Origin: Bostrychus sinensis
Taxonomy: Eukaryota; Chordata; Actinopteri; Gobiiformes; Eleotridae
Direction: 5' to 3'
NCBI GenBank assembly: GCA_020698575.1
Contig: CM036256.1
Location: forward strand, 13,655,908 to 13,719,907
Length of the DNA: 64,000 bases
The position numbers and the translations under genes were made by a program. Positions 1 to 11,782 of the stretch are shown here, piece by piece. Below the pieces are notes generated by a model. The model was not told the origin of the DNA. It ran no database searches and saw only the letters and a list, made by a program, of their open reading frames with translations. The stretch's first letter is position 1. Every line of letters starts with the position of its first letter.

Positions 1-546
1 CTACTGAAAATCTAGTGCCATTAAGCAGTCTTAGCCATTACCGTCGATACAAAAAAGTTTTTGTTTTTCTATGCCACATATATCTTTTTCTATATTATTT
101 TTGGAACTTCTTTACAGGTAAGAAACAGAAAAGTGAGTTGTCTGGCCAAGTTTTTTTTTTTTTTTTTTTTTTTTTTTTGTAGATTGACTGATCTATCTGT
201 GCATTTATTGTTAGTTAACCATACAAAATATTAAGACACTAGCTAATAATCCAATATATAAACATATATCTACCATAAATCGACCACAAACTCCAAACCA
301 GCCAATCCACAAGCACATGATATGGATTAGATTGACACATTTCTCTTCCTGGATTGAGACATTTTTGACAGAAAAGGGCTCTCGTTTAGGTATTCGCTCA
401 TATGAACTGCCCATAGAGTCTCTTTCTTTCTGGACCTCTTTCTTCAAAAATCCTTTATAAAGCCATCACTGAATGTGACAGATTGCTTGATATGTTACTA
501 ACTTTCTTTATGCAATGATTTGCATACAAGTACAGTATGTTCCTAC
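1..546 (-). other. Start of b4galt2 intron 3 (truncated by window edge)
   Basis: This is intron sequence on the 5' side of the gene's next, unseen exon. The donor gtagga is at 541-546. It holds a run of 28 T at 151-178 on the plus strand. Otherwise it is AT-rich with nothing recognised. Confidence 0.8.
151..178. repeat. Poly(T) tract, 28 bp
   Basis: An uninterrupted run of 28 T. On the gene strand it reads as poly(A), so it could be an old retroposon tail or a mononucleotide microsatellite. No recognisable SINE head is next to it. Confidence 0.9.
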
Positions 547-663
547 CTGGTTGATGATGTAAATGCCGTAGTCGATCCTCTGTCGCCGGAGGATCGGGTG
601 GAGGTAGTGGAGCCAGTATTTCAGATGGTTCTCCCTGTGTCGAAATGGGATGATGATGGCCAC
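547..663 (-). CDS. b4galt2: Beta-1,4-galactosyltransferase 2, third visible coding exon (UDP-Gal binding motif)
   Basis: This 117-bp, 39-codon exon is in phase 0 at both ends. It begins VAIIIPFRHRENHLKYWLHY and continues LHPILRRQRIDYGIYIINQ. IPFRHR is the nucleotide-binding loop; in the B4GALT1 crystal structures the Pro, Phe and both Arg residues of the PFR-x-R motif contact UDP-Gal, and all four are present here. LHPILRRQR is the B4GALT2-like form, against LHPVLQRQQ in B4GALT1. The acceptor is gttcag and the donor is CAG then gtagga. The metal-binding DVD motif, the WGWGGEDDD region and the C-terminal half must lie below position 1. No frameshift or missing key residue is seen. Confidence 0.96.
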
Positions 664-1200
664 CTGAACAGTCACAATAGCTTTGGTTAGCAACTTATTT
701 ACCCCTAACCTGGTGTCCAATAAGTAACTGCATAGTGCAAATGTGAAGAACTGTCTGAAATGTGTACTATTACTTGAGTAGAAATTAATACACTCAACAA
801 AACTGTTCCTGGAGTAAAATAAAAAAGTATTTACTGTAGTACTTCTGTTACTATTAAAAGTATCTAGTTACTTCTCAGCACTGCTCTTTGATTGCAGGAG
901 AGAATCACCTTTTTTAGGAGAACTAGTTCAAGGTGGGAAAGAAATTCAGCACAAATAATCTAAACATATTTTTCAATATTTTGTGTTTGGATAAATACTA
1001 GCTCTAAGATAACCTTGGTACGTCCTTGTCCTGCAAAGATAACATCTCAACATCATTCAAATACCATAGAGTAATTTATTTTTTGACTGAATTTGTTAAA
1101 GTGTTTAGTGTAAAAGAGGAGTGTTTGTTGAACTTTGTCCTTGTTCAGATTTTAGTCATTGACAGATGTTTTCTATTGAAGCATGTGGATCTTTGGTTAC
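664..1200 (-). other. b4galt2 intron 2 (537 bp)
   Basis: A short phase 0 intron between the PPDC exon and the PFR exon, with gt at 1200-1199 and ag at 665-664 on the minus strand. The pyrimidine tract at the acceptor is weak. About 120 bp near 765-885 resembles the AGTA/TACTT-rich dispersed repeat that recurs near 10330-10480, 13375-13460 and 14303-14600. Confidence 0.85.
765..885. repeat. AGTA/TACTT-rich dispersed repeat inside intron 2
   Basis: The stretch contains repeated TACTTGAGTAG, AAAGTATTTACT, GTAGTACTTCTGTTACT and AAAGTATCTAGTTACTTCT words. The same vocabulary occurs at 10330-10480, 13375-13460 and 14303-14600. It looks like a degenerate dispersed repeat of unknown class. Confidence 0.45.
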
Positions 1201-1319
1201 CTTCCATCTGGGTCGACAGTCAGGTGGTGTGTAGCGACCTCCCTCAGTAACATTGGGGTTCTCCTTTTGCACCCGCTCCATAGTCATCTGGGAGCTGAAC
1301 TCGATCAACAAACGTCCCA
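1201..1319 (-). CDS. b4galt2: Beta-1,4-galactosyltransferase 2, second visible coding exon
   Basis: This 119-bp exon supplies the last two bases of the split Val codon and 39 further codons, giving VGRLLIEF, then MERVQKENPNV and GGRYTPPDCRPRWK. It is the start of the N-terminal galactosyltransferase domain. VGRLLIEF, ERVQ-ENP and GGRYTPPDC are close to mammalian B4GALT2; B4GALT1 has VGPMLIEF and a different middle. The Cys in PPDC should form the conserved disulfide with the Cys in LPPCPENPP. An extra sequon, NVT, is present. The acceptor is ctttgcag behind a strong pyrimidine tract (about 1322-1350), and the donor is AAG then gtaacc. The exon ends in phase 0, matching the next exon. Confidence 0.95.
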
Positions 1320-1764
1320 CTGCAAAGAAGAAAAAAGGGTAAAAAGTTAGATCTACACAAATGAATGATACAGAAAAGACTTTTAGCTTCAAATCCACAG
1401 CTGTATATGAATCAAAGCAGGAGCAATGGGTCCAAGGGACATGTTTTTGCACAATACAGCATTTAATAAGAAGCACAGACTTTGGAAAATATACCATCTT
1501 GAAAAACAACTTTGAAGTATTTCAGTGTAAAGACAACATGAAAGGTAATTATGCCACCCCACCATATGTGATTTATACACAAATCAGTCCTGTTTTCATT
1601 TGAGAACTCTGTATCTGTATGTGGTTGGATTTTAATTAAACATATTCACCTCAAAATTTTGTCAACAGACCTTCATGGAGAGAAAATTATTACAACCAAA
1701 TCTTGTCATGTCAAGTCAATAAAGGAATAACCTGCATCTGGATTATCTTGTCATATTTAAATAG

Positions 1765-2115
1765 TTTTTGGGGCCAGGGACCCCTTACAGGAGAGAAAAA
1801 ATCCCATGGACCTCCTTATAGTGTCCTCCACTCCTGAACAGCATGACTTGCATGGTGCGTCACAATCATTTCAGGAGTTTTAAAATATCCTATAACCAAA
1901 TGTAAGGCTAAGTGAGGGTTATTTGCTCAGAATGTTTATTTTATTGCCCCAGTAGTTGCCATTAACATTTATGAATGTTTAAAATTACCATAACATTTAT
2001 CATACCAAAATTAATTATTATAAATTATTATCAATTAACTTTACTTTTTTTCACAGACACCCAACCTATGGTCCAGGGACCCAGTCTGAAAATGGTGGGA
2101 CTAACTGTTCTGGAC
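1765..2115. repeat. Probable dispersed repeat with CCAGGGACC ends
   Basis: GGGGCCAGGGACCCCTTAC near 1770 and GGTCCAGGGACCCAGTCTG near 2070 bracket an AT-rich interior, and TCCCATGGACCTCC follows the left end. These words are common in fish interspersed repeats. Boundaries are uncertain and no target duplication was found. Confidence 0.35.
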
Positions 2116-3717
2116 TAACGCAGTTGCATTTGCTGACTGATTAGAAGTTTCACACATGAGCAACAAGGAATAGTTACAGGATGTAACTGTAACCAGCGCA
2201 GTATTTACCACAGTTCTTTTTTAGTTATTAATGACCACCCGTATGCAATGTATATTTCAATTATCAGAATCTCAAGGGTGAGAATTTCATGACAAAACTA
2301 CTAAGAAGGTTTGAATTGAATATTTTCAATTTCATATTATTCTGTAAAACCAAGATAAAAGCCGTTCCGCAGATGTAGGGAGCGTGACGATAAAACAGTG
2401 GTGTGTCATGCACAAAAGCCATTTACTTTAAAACATAAAAGTGGATGTGGTTACCATGGTACCTGTTTCTTGGTCATTATCAGCAACAAGAAGCTTTTAT
2501 TGACTTTTTATAAAAACATTTTTTTGTAGTGTATGATTTCCAAAACCCTTTATTGAGATGTCTTCAGTAAAAGGAATGTCTTCCAACTGAGAGAGAAAAA
2601 ACATAGAGCAAGTCCCATGTAGTTAGCAATAATCCCTGCCAATATTGCATTTTTGGATAAGCGGTAGAAGATGGATGGATGAGTTTAAATTATAAAATAT
2701 TCAGAGAAGGTAATATTATAAGTGACTAAGCCACATGCTTGGAAGTTTTATGCATTTGAAAATTATAAAACCATATCATATATTTGCCTTTGAGCAAATA
2801 CTCTATATTGTGTCCATGACCAACTGTGCAGTGTAATAACTTATGCTTCTCACACAAAAATACGAGTATATGCCAATGCCTTGAACTCCACAGACAGACA
2901 CTGTGTCCCAGACTCTCCAAAACCACTGCCTTCATTACTCCTCATATATGCCATCTTTATGAATATGGACTATTAAACAAGGAGAGGCACTAGCTGAGGT
3001 CCATTCAGGTACATGAGCTAATAATGCACTTAGCATCGACATTCTCTCTGTGTTGAGTGCTCTCCTCCAATCAACGCCAGGCGGGCAAGTAGCGGATCAA
3101 TGGCAACGAGGTTACATGTTCATAGCACACCCCTGCATCATACCACACCACACGGCCTGAATGCAAATAGCCTCTGTACCCTCTTATGCATGTGTCCCTT
3201 CGTCGATATGGATCTAATGAGGAACTAAAGAGAGAAGGAGGTTGTCTTCTTGTCCCTATACATCCGCCATATGTTTACTAGCACAACACCATTAGGCTGT
3301 ACCCTTAGATGATTTTATTAATGTGTTCTTTATGTGAAAATGGCACACTCGCTTCTTTGCATAAAATTATTAAATATATCTCCAGCTGTGTCGCTAAAAC
3401 AAACCACCCACCTCTAAGTCCTACTGTGCTTTATTTAGCCCGAGCCTTTTATCGAGCAAATGGCAATGAAAGCGCTATGTGTGTATTTGAAGACGGCAGC
3501 AAAGAAGAAAAAAATAATAAAGAAAAGAGCTTGCATTTATATAAGAAAATTAAAGTGTCTGAACTAATTTAATTTGTTTTAATGCTACAGTGTTTCAATA
3601 GAGCCATAATTAAAAAGTCCTGAGTGTTTGCAAGAGGTGAAGAGACATCAAAATAATGTTGTTGGAAAGTTGGAGCATTTCTAATACTACAAATAAGCAC
3701 TGCATAAAGCCCCACTC
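2116..3717. other. Intronic DNA, no gene seen
   Basis: Mostly unique-looking AT-rich sequence. A short piece at about 2656-2682 (GATAAGCGGTAGAAGATGG) is the tail typically seen at the end of a widespread fish repeat that starts GGCGGCACGGTGG. Confidence 0.5.
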
Positions 3718-4130
3718 AAAGATCACCTATTATGCTAAATGAACTTTTTTGATATTTTAACTATGTTATAATGTTTGGAGTAGTGTTTTGTTTCATTCAC
3801 GCTTATCCGAGTATTCCTGTATGCTCTTTGGCAAGCTGTGGACACGTGAAAACTGGAAGTGCTCTTGCTCATTTCTAAAGCCCATACACCGTCACCAGAC
3901 TCATTCTGATCATTTCAGCACTTAAACTGCTGTCACTACAAGCAGTGAGCTCATTTATCTATCTGTTAGTGTCAAGTTGCTATTAGCTATGCTAAAAAGC
4001 CATTTTATGCTCTATCTGTTGCCAGCAGGGGGCATTAGGCAACACTTCTCAGTGTTCTCTGCAAAGTCCTTGTGCAAATGTGTGCAAAACTATTTCAGAA
4101 AACCTGAAAAAAGCATAATATAGGACCTTT
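3718..4130. mobile_element. Non-autonomous DNA element (MITE family A), copy 1
   Basis: About 413 bp. The right end AAGCATAATATAGGACCTTT is the inverted form of the left end AAAGATCACCTATTATGC. The interior shares long blocks with 20670-21194, including TTTTGTTTCATTCAC, GCTCATTTA-CTGTTAGTGTCA and CTGAAAAAAGCATAATATAGG. No coding capacity. The superfamily is not settled; a TTAA target is possible, since TTTAA follows the right end. Confidence 0.75.
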
Positions 4131-4424
4131 AAGAAAGATTATTATTGGTCCAAGAAGAAAGCTGTTAGGGAAATTAGGCCCATTTTGCTTTGCAAGTGAA
4201 TAGGTATGGCTGAATGATGCAATATTGAGCCCGGATATTGAAAAGCCAATTTGATTTGACATGACTACATTTTCCCCTTCGAAATTTGAAGTGAAGAATT
4301 TGCATCATCTGACCAAATATTTTGAGAAACTGTGAAAGCAGTACATGCCATTTTTTAGTTCAGTTGTGTGAGTTGCATATGAATGCTTAAAATTTCTACC
4401 ACTTATCACTGTTTGGGGTCTTGG

Positions 4425-4630
4425 GTGGCTGGAACCATGCCCCAACTACTTTGGGCCTGAGGCTGGGTACACGTTGGTCCAATGGTCAGTTAATCATATG
4501 GCTAAGATCGAGACACTCTGACAGACAACCATTGGCTCTCATATTCTTTAAGGACAAGTTAGAGTCACCAATTCACCTACATACATGCATGTTTTTGGAC
4601 AATGGGATGAAGCCACTTACCTAATATGTC
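4425..4630 (-). repeat. Degenerate fish repeat fragment (GGTTAATTGGTGACT type)
   Basis: AGAGTCACCAATTCACCTAC followed by ACATGCATGTTTTTGGACAATGGGATGAAGCC is the inverse of the second half of a very common teleost repeat (head GGCGGCACGGTGG). Similar minus-strand wording recurs at 15660-15780. Confidence 0.5.
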
Positions 4631-5689
4631 TCAGTAGTTAGCATTCACGTTTATCTGTGATTATACAGCAGCTATTTTTCTATGACCTTATTCTATCAAA
4701 GCTATTCCATCAAAGCTCAAACTTGCAACAGTGCCCGCTGAGTAATCAATACACTGCATTTCAAAGAAAGCTCCACGCATTTTTTATTCAGTTTTTCTTT
4801 TCAACGCTAAAGATGGTTCATCATCAGTTGACAATGACGTTGGGTGTAAGTGTTGATAAGACATGGACATAACACACAAGGTCCTTTATGTATAAGTTCC
4901 TCCCATATAAGCAACCTATACTCTCCCAAAAATAATCAACATCCATGCATGACCTTTCTAGCTTCCTTTCTAGCTTGCCCTAAAAACGAGTCGCAAAGCT
5001 TTTATAGTATATACAAGTGTGGAGAGCAGCTGTGATATCCAAATTGACATGTAGGCTTTTTTTTATGTTTTTTTCCTATTAGTACTGTGTAATCTTCTAA
5101 AAAATTACCTATAATGTTAGTATATTTTTTATTATTTCTATTCAGACACAAAAAATTAGGATATGTTAACTTTTCAGCTAATGTTAATGTTAGGCTTCAT
5201 ATTATTCTTATTATGGCAAAAACCGAATGACCATAACTCACTATGTTGCTCACAATAACAAATACAGCTCAATAGCCTGTATAGTCTGTGAACTTAAATT
5301 AAACATCTTCATCACTTTGTTATGATGACACATGGATATGAAAGATACAAATGTATACAGTTTAAATATATGTTTTGTTAAAGGGAGAAATGATAAATGG
5401 GTGTAACGTGTCTGAAGCCGCCAGCAGTGCAATTACCAGCCAACCCCACACTTCTCATTGTTATCTATGCAGCAATATTACACTCATACATTATATTCAC
5501 TGAGCTTGATTTCTCTATGTGGGACGCAGAGCAGGCTTTGGGAATTCTTCATTGCTTTGTCTACAAAAATACACAACAACCTCTGTCTACAAATGTAAGA
5601 AAAGAAATGTGCAGGTATTAGGAGAGCGCTGCATGTTTAACAAATGACAGACAAAAGCATTGGTCTTAACTCGCAATAGGAAAGATATA
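4631..5689. other. Intronic DNA, nothing recognised
   Basis: AT-rich sequence with no repeat end, coding domain or RNA fold that I can support. Confidence 0.5.
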
Positions 5690-6010
5690 GTGCCCAGACT
5701 TGAATTTGCACTAGGGGGATCTTTAAGTTTAGGGGTCAATGCATTATCCATTCAGCCATGAACACCCTTAGATCTCACAATGGTAAAGAATCCACTAAAA
5801 CTAATCATTTTTGGCTGGAGTTTGTATCTTTGGCCCTATCTCACAGTGGTTACAGATATAGAGCCCCAGCCAGGACACGAACCGGGTATCTTCTACAACA
5901 TAATCAAGGGGTATCCACAAAGCCACAAAGCCCTTATGTCTCACAATAATAAAGAATTCACTAAAACATATTATTTGATTGTTTTGGTTCAATCTCACAA
6001 TGGTAATGAA
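5690..6010 (-). mobile_element. Tandem (dimeric) tRNA-headed SINE, family S1
   Basis: Read on the minus strand there are two successive tRNA-like heads. The outer begins GTGGCTTTGTGGATACCCC, with a box-B-like CCGGTTCGTGTCC (5880s). The inner begins GGCTGAATGGATAATGCATT, followed by CCCCTAAACTTAAAGATCC (5700s). Each is flanked by the body words AATAAAGAATTCACTAAAAC or GGTAAAGAATCCACTAAAAC. The family recurs at 19905-20430, 25580-25780, 28335-28470, 34960-35060, 54485-54730 and 55740-55885. It looks Pol III-derived and decayed. Confidence 0.6.
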
Positions 6011-7394
6011 TACTTTCGCAAAGAAAAAGGATCCACACCGTTTTGGATGTGCATTTAAAAAAATAAAAAATATATTAAATTATTACCCATTACTGACCTT
6101 TCCATAAAAAGTCCTTAATATGTAACCACTACTTTTTTTGGTAACAAACCAGGGCTGGCAAAAACAGAACCTCCTTTGGGTTAAAAAGTAAGCGATTTAT
6201 GATTCAAGGTTGAAACTCAGGGATTTAAAACAGAAATAGGGAAGCAGTCAAGTGTTTTGTAATTTCAAGTGACACTGAATCCATTTAAGGACTGCATGTT
6301 TTCATTCTGTTGATTTCTTTTGCTTTTTCACTGCATAAAACCAATAAATCAAAGCTGAGAGGTCTGAAGTGTCCAAATCACATCACTCCCTGTCTGTCAT
6401 TTTGTCAGTCTCATAGGCCACTGATATCCGACTTTCAACATGAGATCTGAACAACTTGGCATATGATAAAGGAGTGAAAAGAATAAACACTTTTGACTTT
6501 GCATGACAATACATTTTATTTCTGTCTTTTATACAAGGTGCTCTAAAACAACGGATGTCCGAGCAGTAAAAGTGGACATAAATAATAATCACTAACCACA
6601 GGGGGAGACGTGATGTCCATAATCATAAAAACACTCACTAATATTTTATGATGCTTGATAGACATTTCTTTTATTATGTATGAAAGGCTGCCATTTACGA
6701 TTTATTTGTGTATTATTAGAACACACACTATTATGCAGCTATAAAGAGCCCAGGCTAAAATAAGCAGGAATAGTTTCAAAGTGAACAAGCAAGACAGAGT
6801 TAAAAGGTAGTAGGATTGGTTTTACACTTTTTCCTTGCACTGTGTGATCTTGAACTGTATTATGCAGTAACAAAGCCTGGCCTGTGGGGGAGCTGAAAAG
6901 AAGGGAGCTGAAGAAATTAACAAAAAAGAACGGTGCTAAACTGGTAACCGCAATGATCTTGAAAAGCACTTTGACTAATAAAAAAGAAAAGCATACAGTT
7001 TAAATTATGCAGATGGTATTTTGTTAAGACTCTGTGGAAAAAACAAGATCTTAAGGCATCAATTAGGCTTTATAGTAATGATATTTATATGCCGGTACAC
7101 TCTAACAAGAAGCAATGTTGACCTCGAAAAATTAAGTGAAAGTAAGTATTATTTTAGCACTGTTATAATACACTACAAAACTGAGCAAAAATAAAAAAAT
7201 CAAAAAAACAAAACAAAAAAATAGATAAATAGAAAAAGTGAAAGTAAAATGAAACATGGATTAATATTGGCAGTGCAAGATGTGACGTTTAATGGAGCAG
7301 GTCACACTAAACTTGGCTCTAAGAGTTTGGATAAGCTCCAGACTTCAATTTTATGTCATATATTAGCATTTTACTCTGGCAAATTGATTGTCTC

Positions 7395-7430
<36 letters not shown>

Positions 7431-8735
7431 GAAAATAAAAATAGGAAGGCTAGCTAAGCAGATGTGGGGGTTTAAGAAGCTAGGCAACAGATTTTGGCAT
7501 AACACCAGGCAGGATGGCAAAGAGGAGGTAATGATGCTTTACATTGTACGGCAATGTCCAGCAACTTTAAAGGCAACTCAGAAATATTATTTAATCAAAA
7601 ATTAGACATAACATTCTCCTATCGCTAACATGTCTTTCCAGGCTTAACAATGTATGATCAGGACATGGGAGAATGGGTTACTGCACTGTGCTGGTGGGGG
7701 AGGGCTAGACAGTCATACAGAGCCTGATATAGCACTTGGTCATCAGGATCTGATTTTCCTCCTACAGGTTTAAAGCGACCAGTGGACCCTGCCTGATGCC
7801 TTTTGTGCTCTGCGATTGTGAGCCAGCGTCCACCTTTAACCCCTTTATCTCCTGTGTGTGGTCATACAAACACACAATACACTGTAGGCAATGTAAGCAA
7901 GCAAGCGCCATGATAGGATGTTGGTGTTGCGTGTCTATAGTCTGCATGCTGAAAAGGATGTTCTTGGATACCCATAATCCTTTGATGCTGTAAACTCAGC
8001 GTTGAGAGTAAAACGCAAACAGGCTTTCATAGGATGACGTAGGCTTGGTGCTAATGATTTTCAAGCCATGACTAAGGGGTGAAAAAGGGCAAAGTATTTA
8101 GACCAGAAAAAGCCTATATAAAACTTTTCTTTCAACATTTTCAACATCTCATTTGCTGTACCTGCGTCTACTTTCTTCCCATCACTAGCAGAAAAGCAAT
8201 TATGCCTCCCCAGTTGGTAAAGGCACTTGTAAATGATTGAAAGGAGAGAGGAGTGAAAGAGAACTTGCGAGTGCACAGACTAATAAGATCCAGGAGGCTC
8301 AATGTGTGCATTGTGGCTCCGTGTTTCTCGGTGGAAACTGGCGGAAAAGTCCCAAGGCCAAAGACCGGACTCCATTATGAACTCCGGACTTGTTCCTCAA
8401 ATGTGAAAGTGGCACGGCAGCTGTCACTAAAGGCGCTCATTAACATGCAGCCTGTCCAAGAGTTTGTGTGCTCAGATGGACCCAACACTTTAAGTACACA
8501 GTGAGTCATGGTGAGATGTTATAAAGGAAAGTGTAAATTATCTAACGGCATGTTGTTGTTAAGTTTGCTTTTGTTAAGTTTTGGTAAAATGTTTTCTTGC
8601 ACCTGGATAGTGGTATTAGGCTACCAAGAAGAAAGGTAGCAAAAAGTAGTTTTAAGATTTCTACAACATCTTATTTATTTATATAACCCAGTAGACAAGC
8701 TTAGGCATTTACTTTTATAAAGCCCAATATTTAGG
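6011..8735. other. Intronic DNA with a 31-bp poly(T) tract
   Basis: No gene was seen. A run of 31 T lies at 7397-7427. The stretch near 8250-8480 is more GC-rich than its surroundings but shows no exon structure. Confidence 0.5.
7397..7427. repeat. Poly(T) tract, 31 bp
   Basis: An uninterrupted run of 31 T, probably a mononucleotide microsatellite or an old minus-strand retroposon tail. Confidence 0.9.
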
Positions 8736-8737
8736 GC

Positions 8738-9050
8738 TATAGTCGGCCAAAGAAATTGTTAGTTGACTGAAGTTATGCCCACCTCAGATTAATTGGCCGA
8801 AATTGACCAAAGGATATGAGGGGGACTTACAGGAGTCTACACAAACAACTGACTTTACATTAATTAGGTGATAAAACATTTAGAATAGATGGATGTAAGA
8901 TATATTGTTACATAAAAATCATTTATGCCATAGAAAATAAAAGTTATCAAGTATTAAATTAGGCCAGCTTTAAAGATGTTAAGAGTGGATGCAACTAATT
9001 GACCAATACGATTAAGCCCTCGCTGACCGATTTATCGACTTATCAACCAG
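8738..9050. mobile_element. Degenerate hAT-like relic (possible)
   Basis: The left part GGGCTATAGTCGGCCAAAG with TTGTTAGTTGACTG and the right part CAACTAATTGACC with GCTGACCGATTTATCGAC have the GTCGACTAA-rich wording of a common fish hAT-type MITE in inverted arrangement. The ends are eroded and no target duplication was found. Confidence 0.35.
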
Positions 9051-10494
9051 AGGCTGTCAGCAATGCCAATATTACAACAAATTTTGCCTTCAAAAGCTCT
9101 CCTGTCCCTGAAAAAATCCAGTCCTGGGAAAAAAAGGTGAAACCTGAATGAGATCTACAGAAGGACGCATTCAGTCCCAGGACGCAAAGGCTGTGCAACA
9201 GTTGGAAAACATAACATTCAGCAGATAAAGTACAAGACTGTGGAGATGTTGGAGTTGCTGTGGAGCATCTAAAAGTCCAGATGGAATGTGTGGATGTATA
9301 ATTTTGGGGAAGGGGGCATCTATGCGTGGAATGGCCGTATCACATCAGGATGTAGGATAGTGGACCATTTAGGAAACATCAGAGTCATGGGGAGGGAGGG
9401 GTGGTCCGCCAAAAGAGAGAGATCACCAAGGAGTAGAAACAGCATCATGGCTTATCTATTATATAGCTACTACACTTGATAGCACACAGCACATCCAACG
9501 GGTTTATCTCATCAAAGAAAAGAACCCTTCTCCCCCACATTCACAATCTGTTTATCTAAAAAAAAAAAAGAAAAACAGTACAAAATAAAGTCTTACAATC
9601 ATCAAAACAAAGAGAGTAAAACAATGTTCTTCTGACAATATAAATGCATTACTGAATACAGCTCCTCCTTGAATGAAAAGACAAGATTTTCAACCGGCAA
9701 GCTGAAATAACAGGACAGTGAAGAATAATTAATTACCAAGAAACAAAGGAGGAAGCGTTTTTTTAAAAATACGAGGCACAGAGTCAGGGAGTCTAGTGAC
9801 TTTAGACTTCACTATAACATAAAATGCTGTTTTTTCATTTGAAAGCGTGAAAGAGGTGCAAGCGTTCAAGATGAAATTAAATCAGTGCTACAACAACAAC
9901 AACAACAAGAGGAGTGTGGGGAAGAAACTAATAACGCAGCCAGTATCTCCGCCCTGATAGAGGCCACAAGCGAACTCATTAGGTTATTAAAAACGTCAGC
10001 CAGTGCATGTGTGCAACATAAACAAAATAATGAAACTGCACTGCCTTTCTGCTTTCTGTTGTTCTTTCTTTCAAATGTGTTTTGTAACGCAGAACAAAAG
10101 GCATTTTTCTTTGTTTGGTTGTCTTGTTTAGGCATGTTCCCGAACCAAGAGCGTGATGATGGAATAATTAAAAGAAGTATTTTGGTTTTCGGGTGTAAAA
10201 TAAGCTGTAAAAAATCATTAATGAGTGTGAGATTTAAAATGTAATTAGTTTTGAAGATGTCAGATGCAAGGCTTTGATCAGAAAAATGAACAGCAGTTAA
10301 TGTTGTAGTACTACTGAATGCAATTTGTGATACTTTCTCCAGTGGTAGAAAGTAAACTAGTATTTTCTGAAGTATTTTCTAGGTACATTTTATAAGAGAT
10401 ACTTCTATTTTAACGTATTACAGGAAAAAATGTTACTTTTACTCAAGTGAAATAAGTAAACGTATTTATAGGTTGCTGGCAAAGTTACTAGGGA
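9051..10494. other. Intronic DNA with short (CAA)n
   Basis: A short CAA microsatellite lies at about 9891-9909. AGTA/TACTT-rich repeat wording appears at 10330-10480. No gene seen. Confidence 0.5.
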
Positions 10495-10685
10495 TAGCAG
10501 TATAGTAGCAGTATTATTGGTAGGAATAGTAAAAGCTCTAGTTCTAGCTTTATTAGTAGTAGTGGCACTAATAGTAGCAGTAGTTATGCAGTAGTAGTAG
10601 CAGTAACTACTATTAGTAGTATTAGTACTGGTAGCAGTGGTAGTAATGGCAGTGGTAGCAGACAGCAGTAGTAACAGTGGTACTT
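10495..10685. repeat. Degenerate AGT-rich trinucleotide tract
   Basis: About 190 bp built from AGT/AGC/GGT-type triplets, with runs such as AGTAGTAGTAGCAGTAAC and GGTAGCAGTGGTAGTAATGG. It is an old, interrupted trinucleotide microsatellite. Reading frames through it are low-complexity and not considered coding. Confidence 0.85.
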
Positions 10686-10893
10686 TCTATAGTGTTAAAT
10701 TCAACATCATTTTACTTTTATTCAAGGTATAAATTTGTTTAGTACTTTTACTCCCACAAGAGAATATATTATGCTTTTAATTATCTTTTTGAACACCTCT
10801 AGACCAGCATTGCATGTTTTACAACCTTTAAAAATGTGACTAAAATAAAGTAGCTTTTGAACAGAGACAGTAAAAAAAAGCCTGTTTTCCTCC

Positions 10894-10916
10894 TTTTTTT
10901 TTTTTTTTTTTTTTTT
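10894..10916. repeat. Poly(T) tract, 23 bp
   Basis: A run of 23 T followed by GTTGTTG. Another A-rich run lies at 11286-11302. Confidence 0.85.
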
Positions 10917-11780
10917 GTTGTTGTACAAAATGAAAATGGAATCAGTATTAACAGAGCTATAAACCATTTTTGGATAAATGAATGAGAGCAGATTGGATGT
11001 AGAGGCTTGTTATTTTGGTCAGTCCTTCCTGGAGTGGGCAGAGGTTTGTGGGAGGGGTGAGGGCTTTTGGAACCAAGTGTTTTGAGGCCTCCGAAAACTC
11101 AGAGCCAGAGAATACAGGATTACTCAAACAGACGTGAATGAAATAAAACACAGCTCCAGGTAGTTTTTTTATGAGGGAGAACAGAAAGTTAAAAAAAGTC
11201 AATTTTGGATAATATATCCCCTTTAAACTTCCAAACTGATACAAAAACTTTCTCTTTTGGCCAAGACGGTAAAAAAAACAACAACAAAAAAAAAAAAAAA
11301 AACATGGAAAAATACAATGGTTCATAAATGACAAAGGCAGAAGCTGACTATCCTATTATCCAAATAAGCAAAGCAAAAAGCACTTAATGGCTCCGATCCA
11401 TGTGCGCAGTATGTTGGCTGGGTTTGTATTTGGAAGTAGAGGGGGGCATGGAGGAACAGATGGAGGAAGCAACACTTTAGGCTGGCACCAGAAAGCGGGG
11501 CGTGCGAGCGAGACAAAGACGAACCATCAGGAAGAATGAAAAGGCTGAGACAACAAGCCCAACAACAAGCCGAGCGTTACCTGCTGCTGCATGCTGGGAC
11601 AGAGTCTGATAAATACGAGAGCAAAATGTACAAAGAGGACAATAGTAGAAGTAGGAAAAAGACAATGGCATTATAAAAGAAAGATGTAGTGAATGGATGT
11701 GATAAGTGACAATGGTAGTGCCCGAACAGAGAAAGGAGGAATATAACTGCAGTGCTGCTATTGTTTCATCTGCCTTTATT
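10917..11780. other. Intronic DNA, nothing recognised
   Basis: AT-rich sequence with an A17 run at 11286-11302. No gene or repeat boundary supported. Confidence 0.5.
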
Positions 11781-11782
11781 GA

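Noticed and set aside
1156..1509. A 117-codon minus-strand frame taken as a complete small protein
   Set aside because: Only its middle (1201-1319) is real coding sequence; the rest runs through intron on both sides of clear splice sites.
10957..11334. A 125-codon minus-strand frame
   Set aside because: Its Phe/Cys run comes from a poly(A) tract and nothing resembles a known family.
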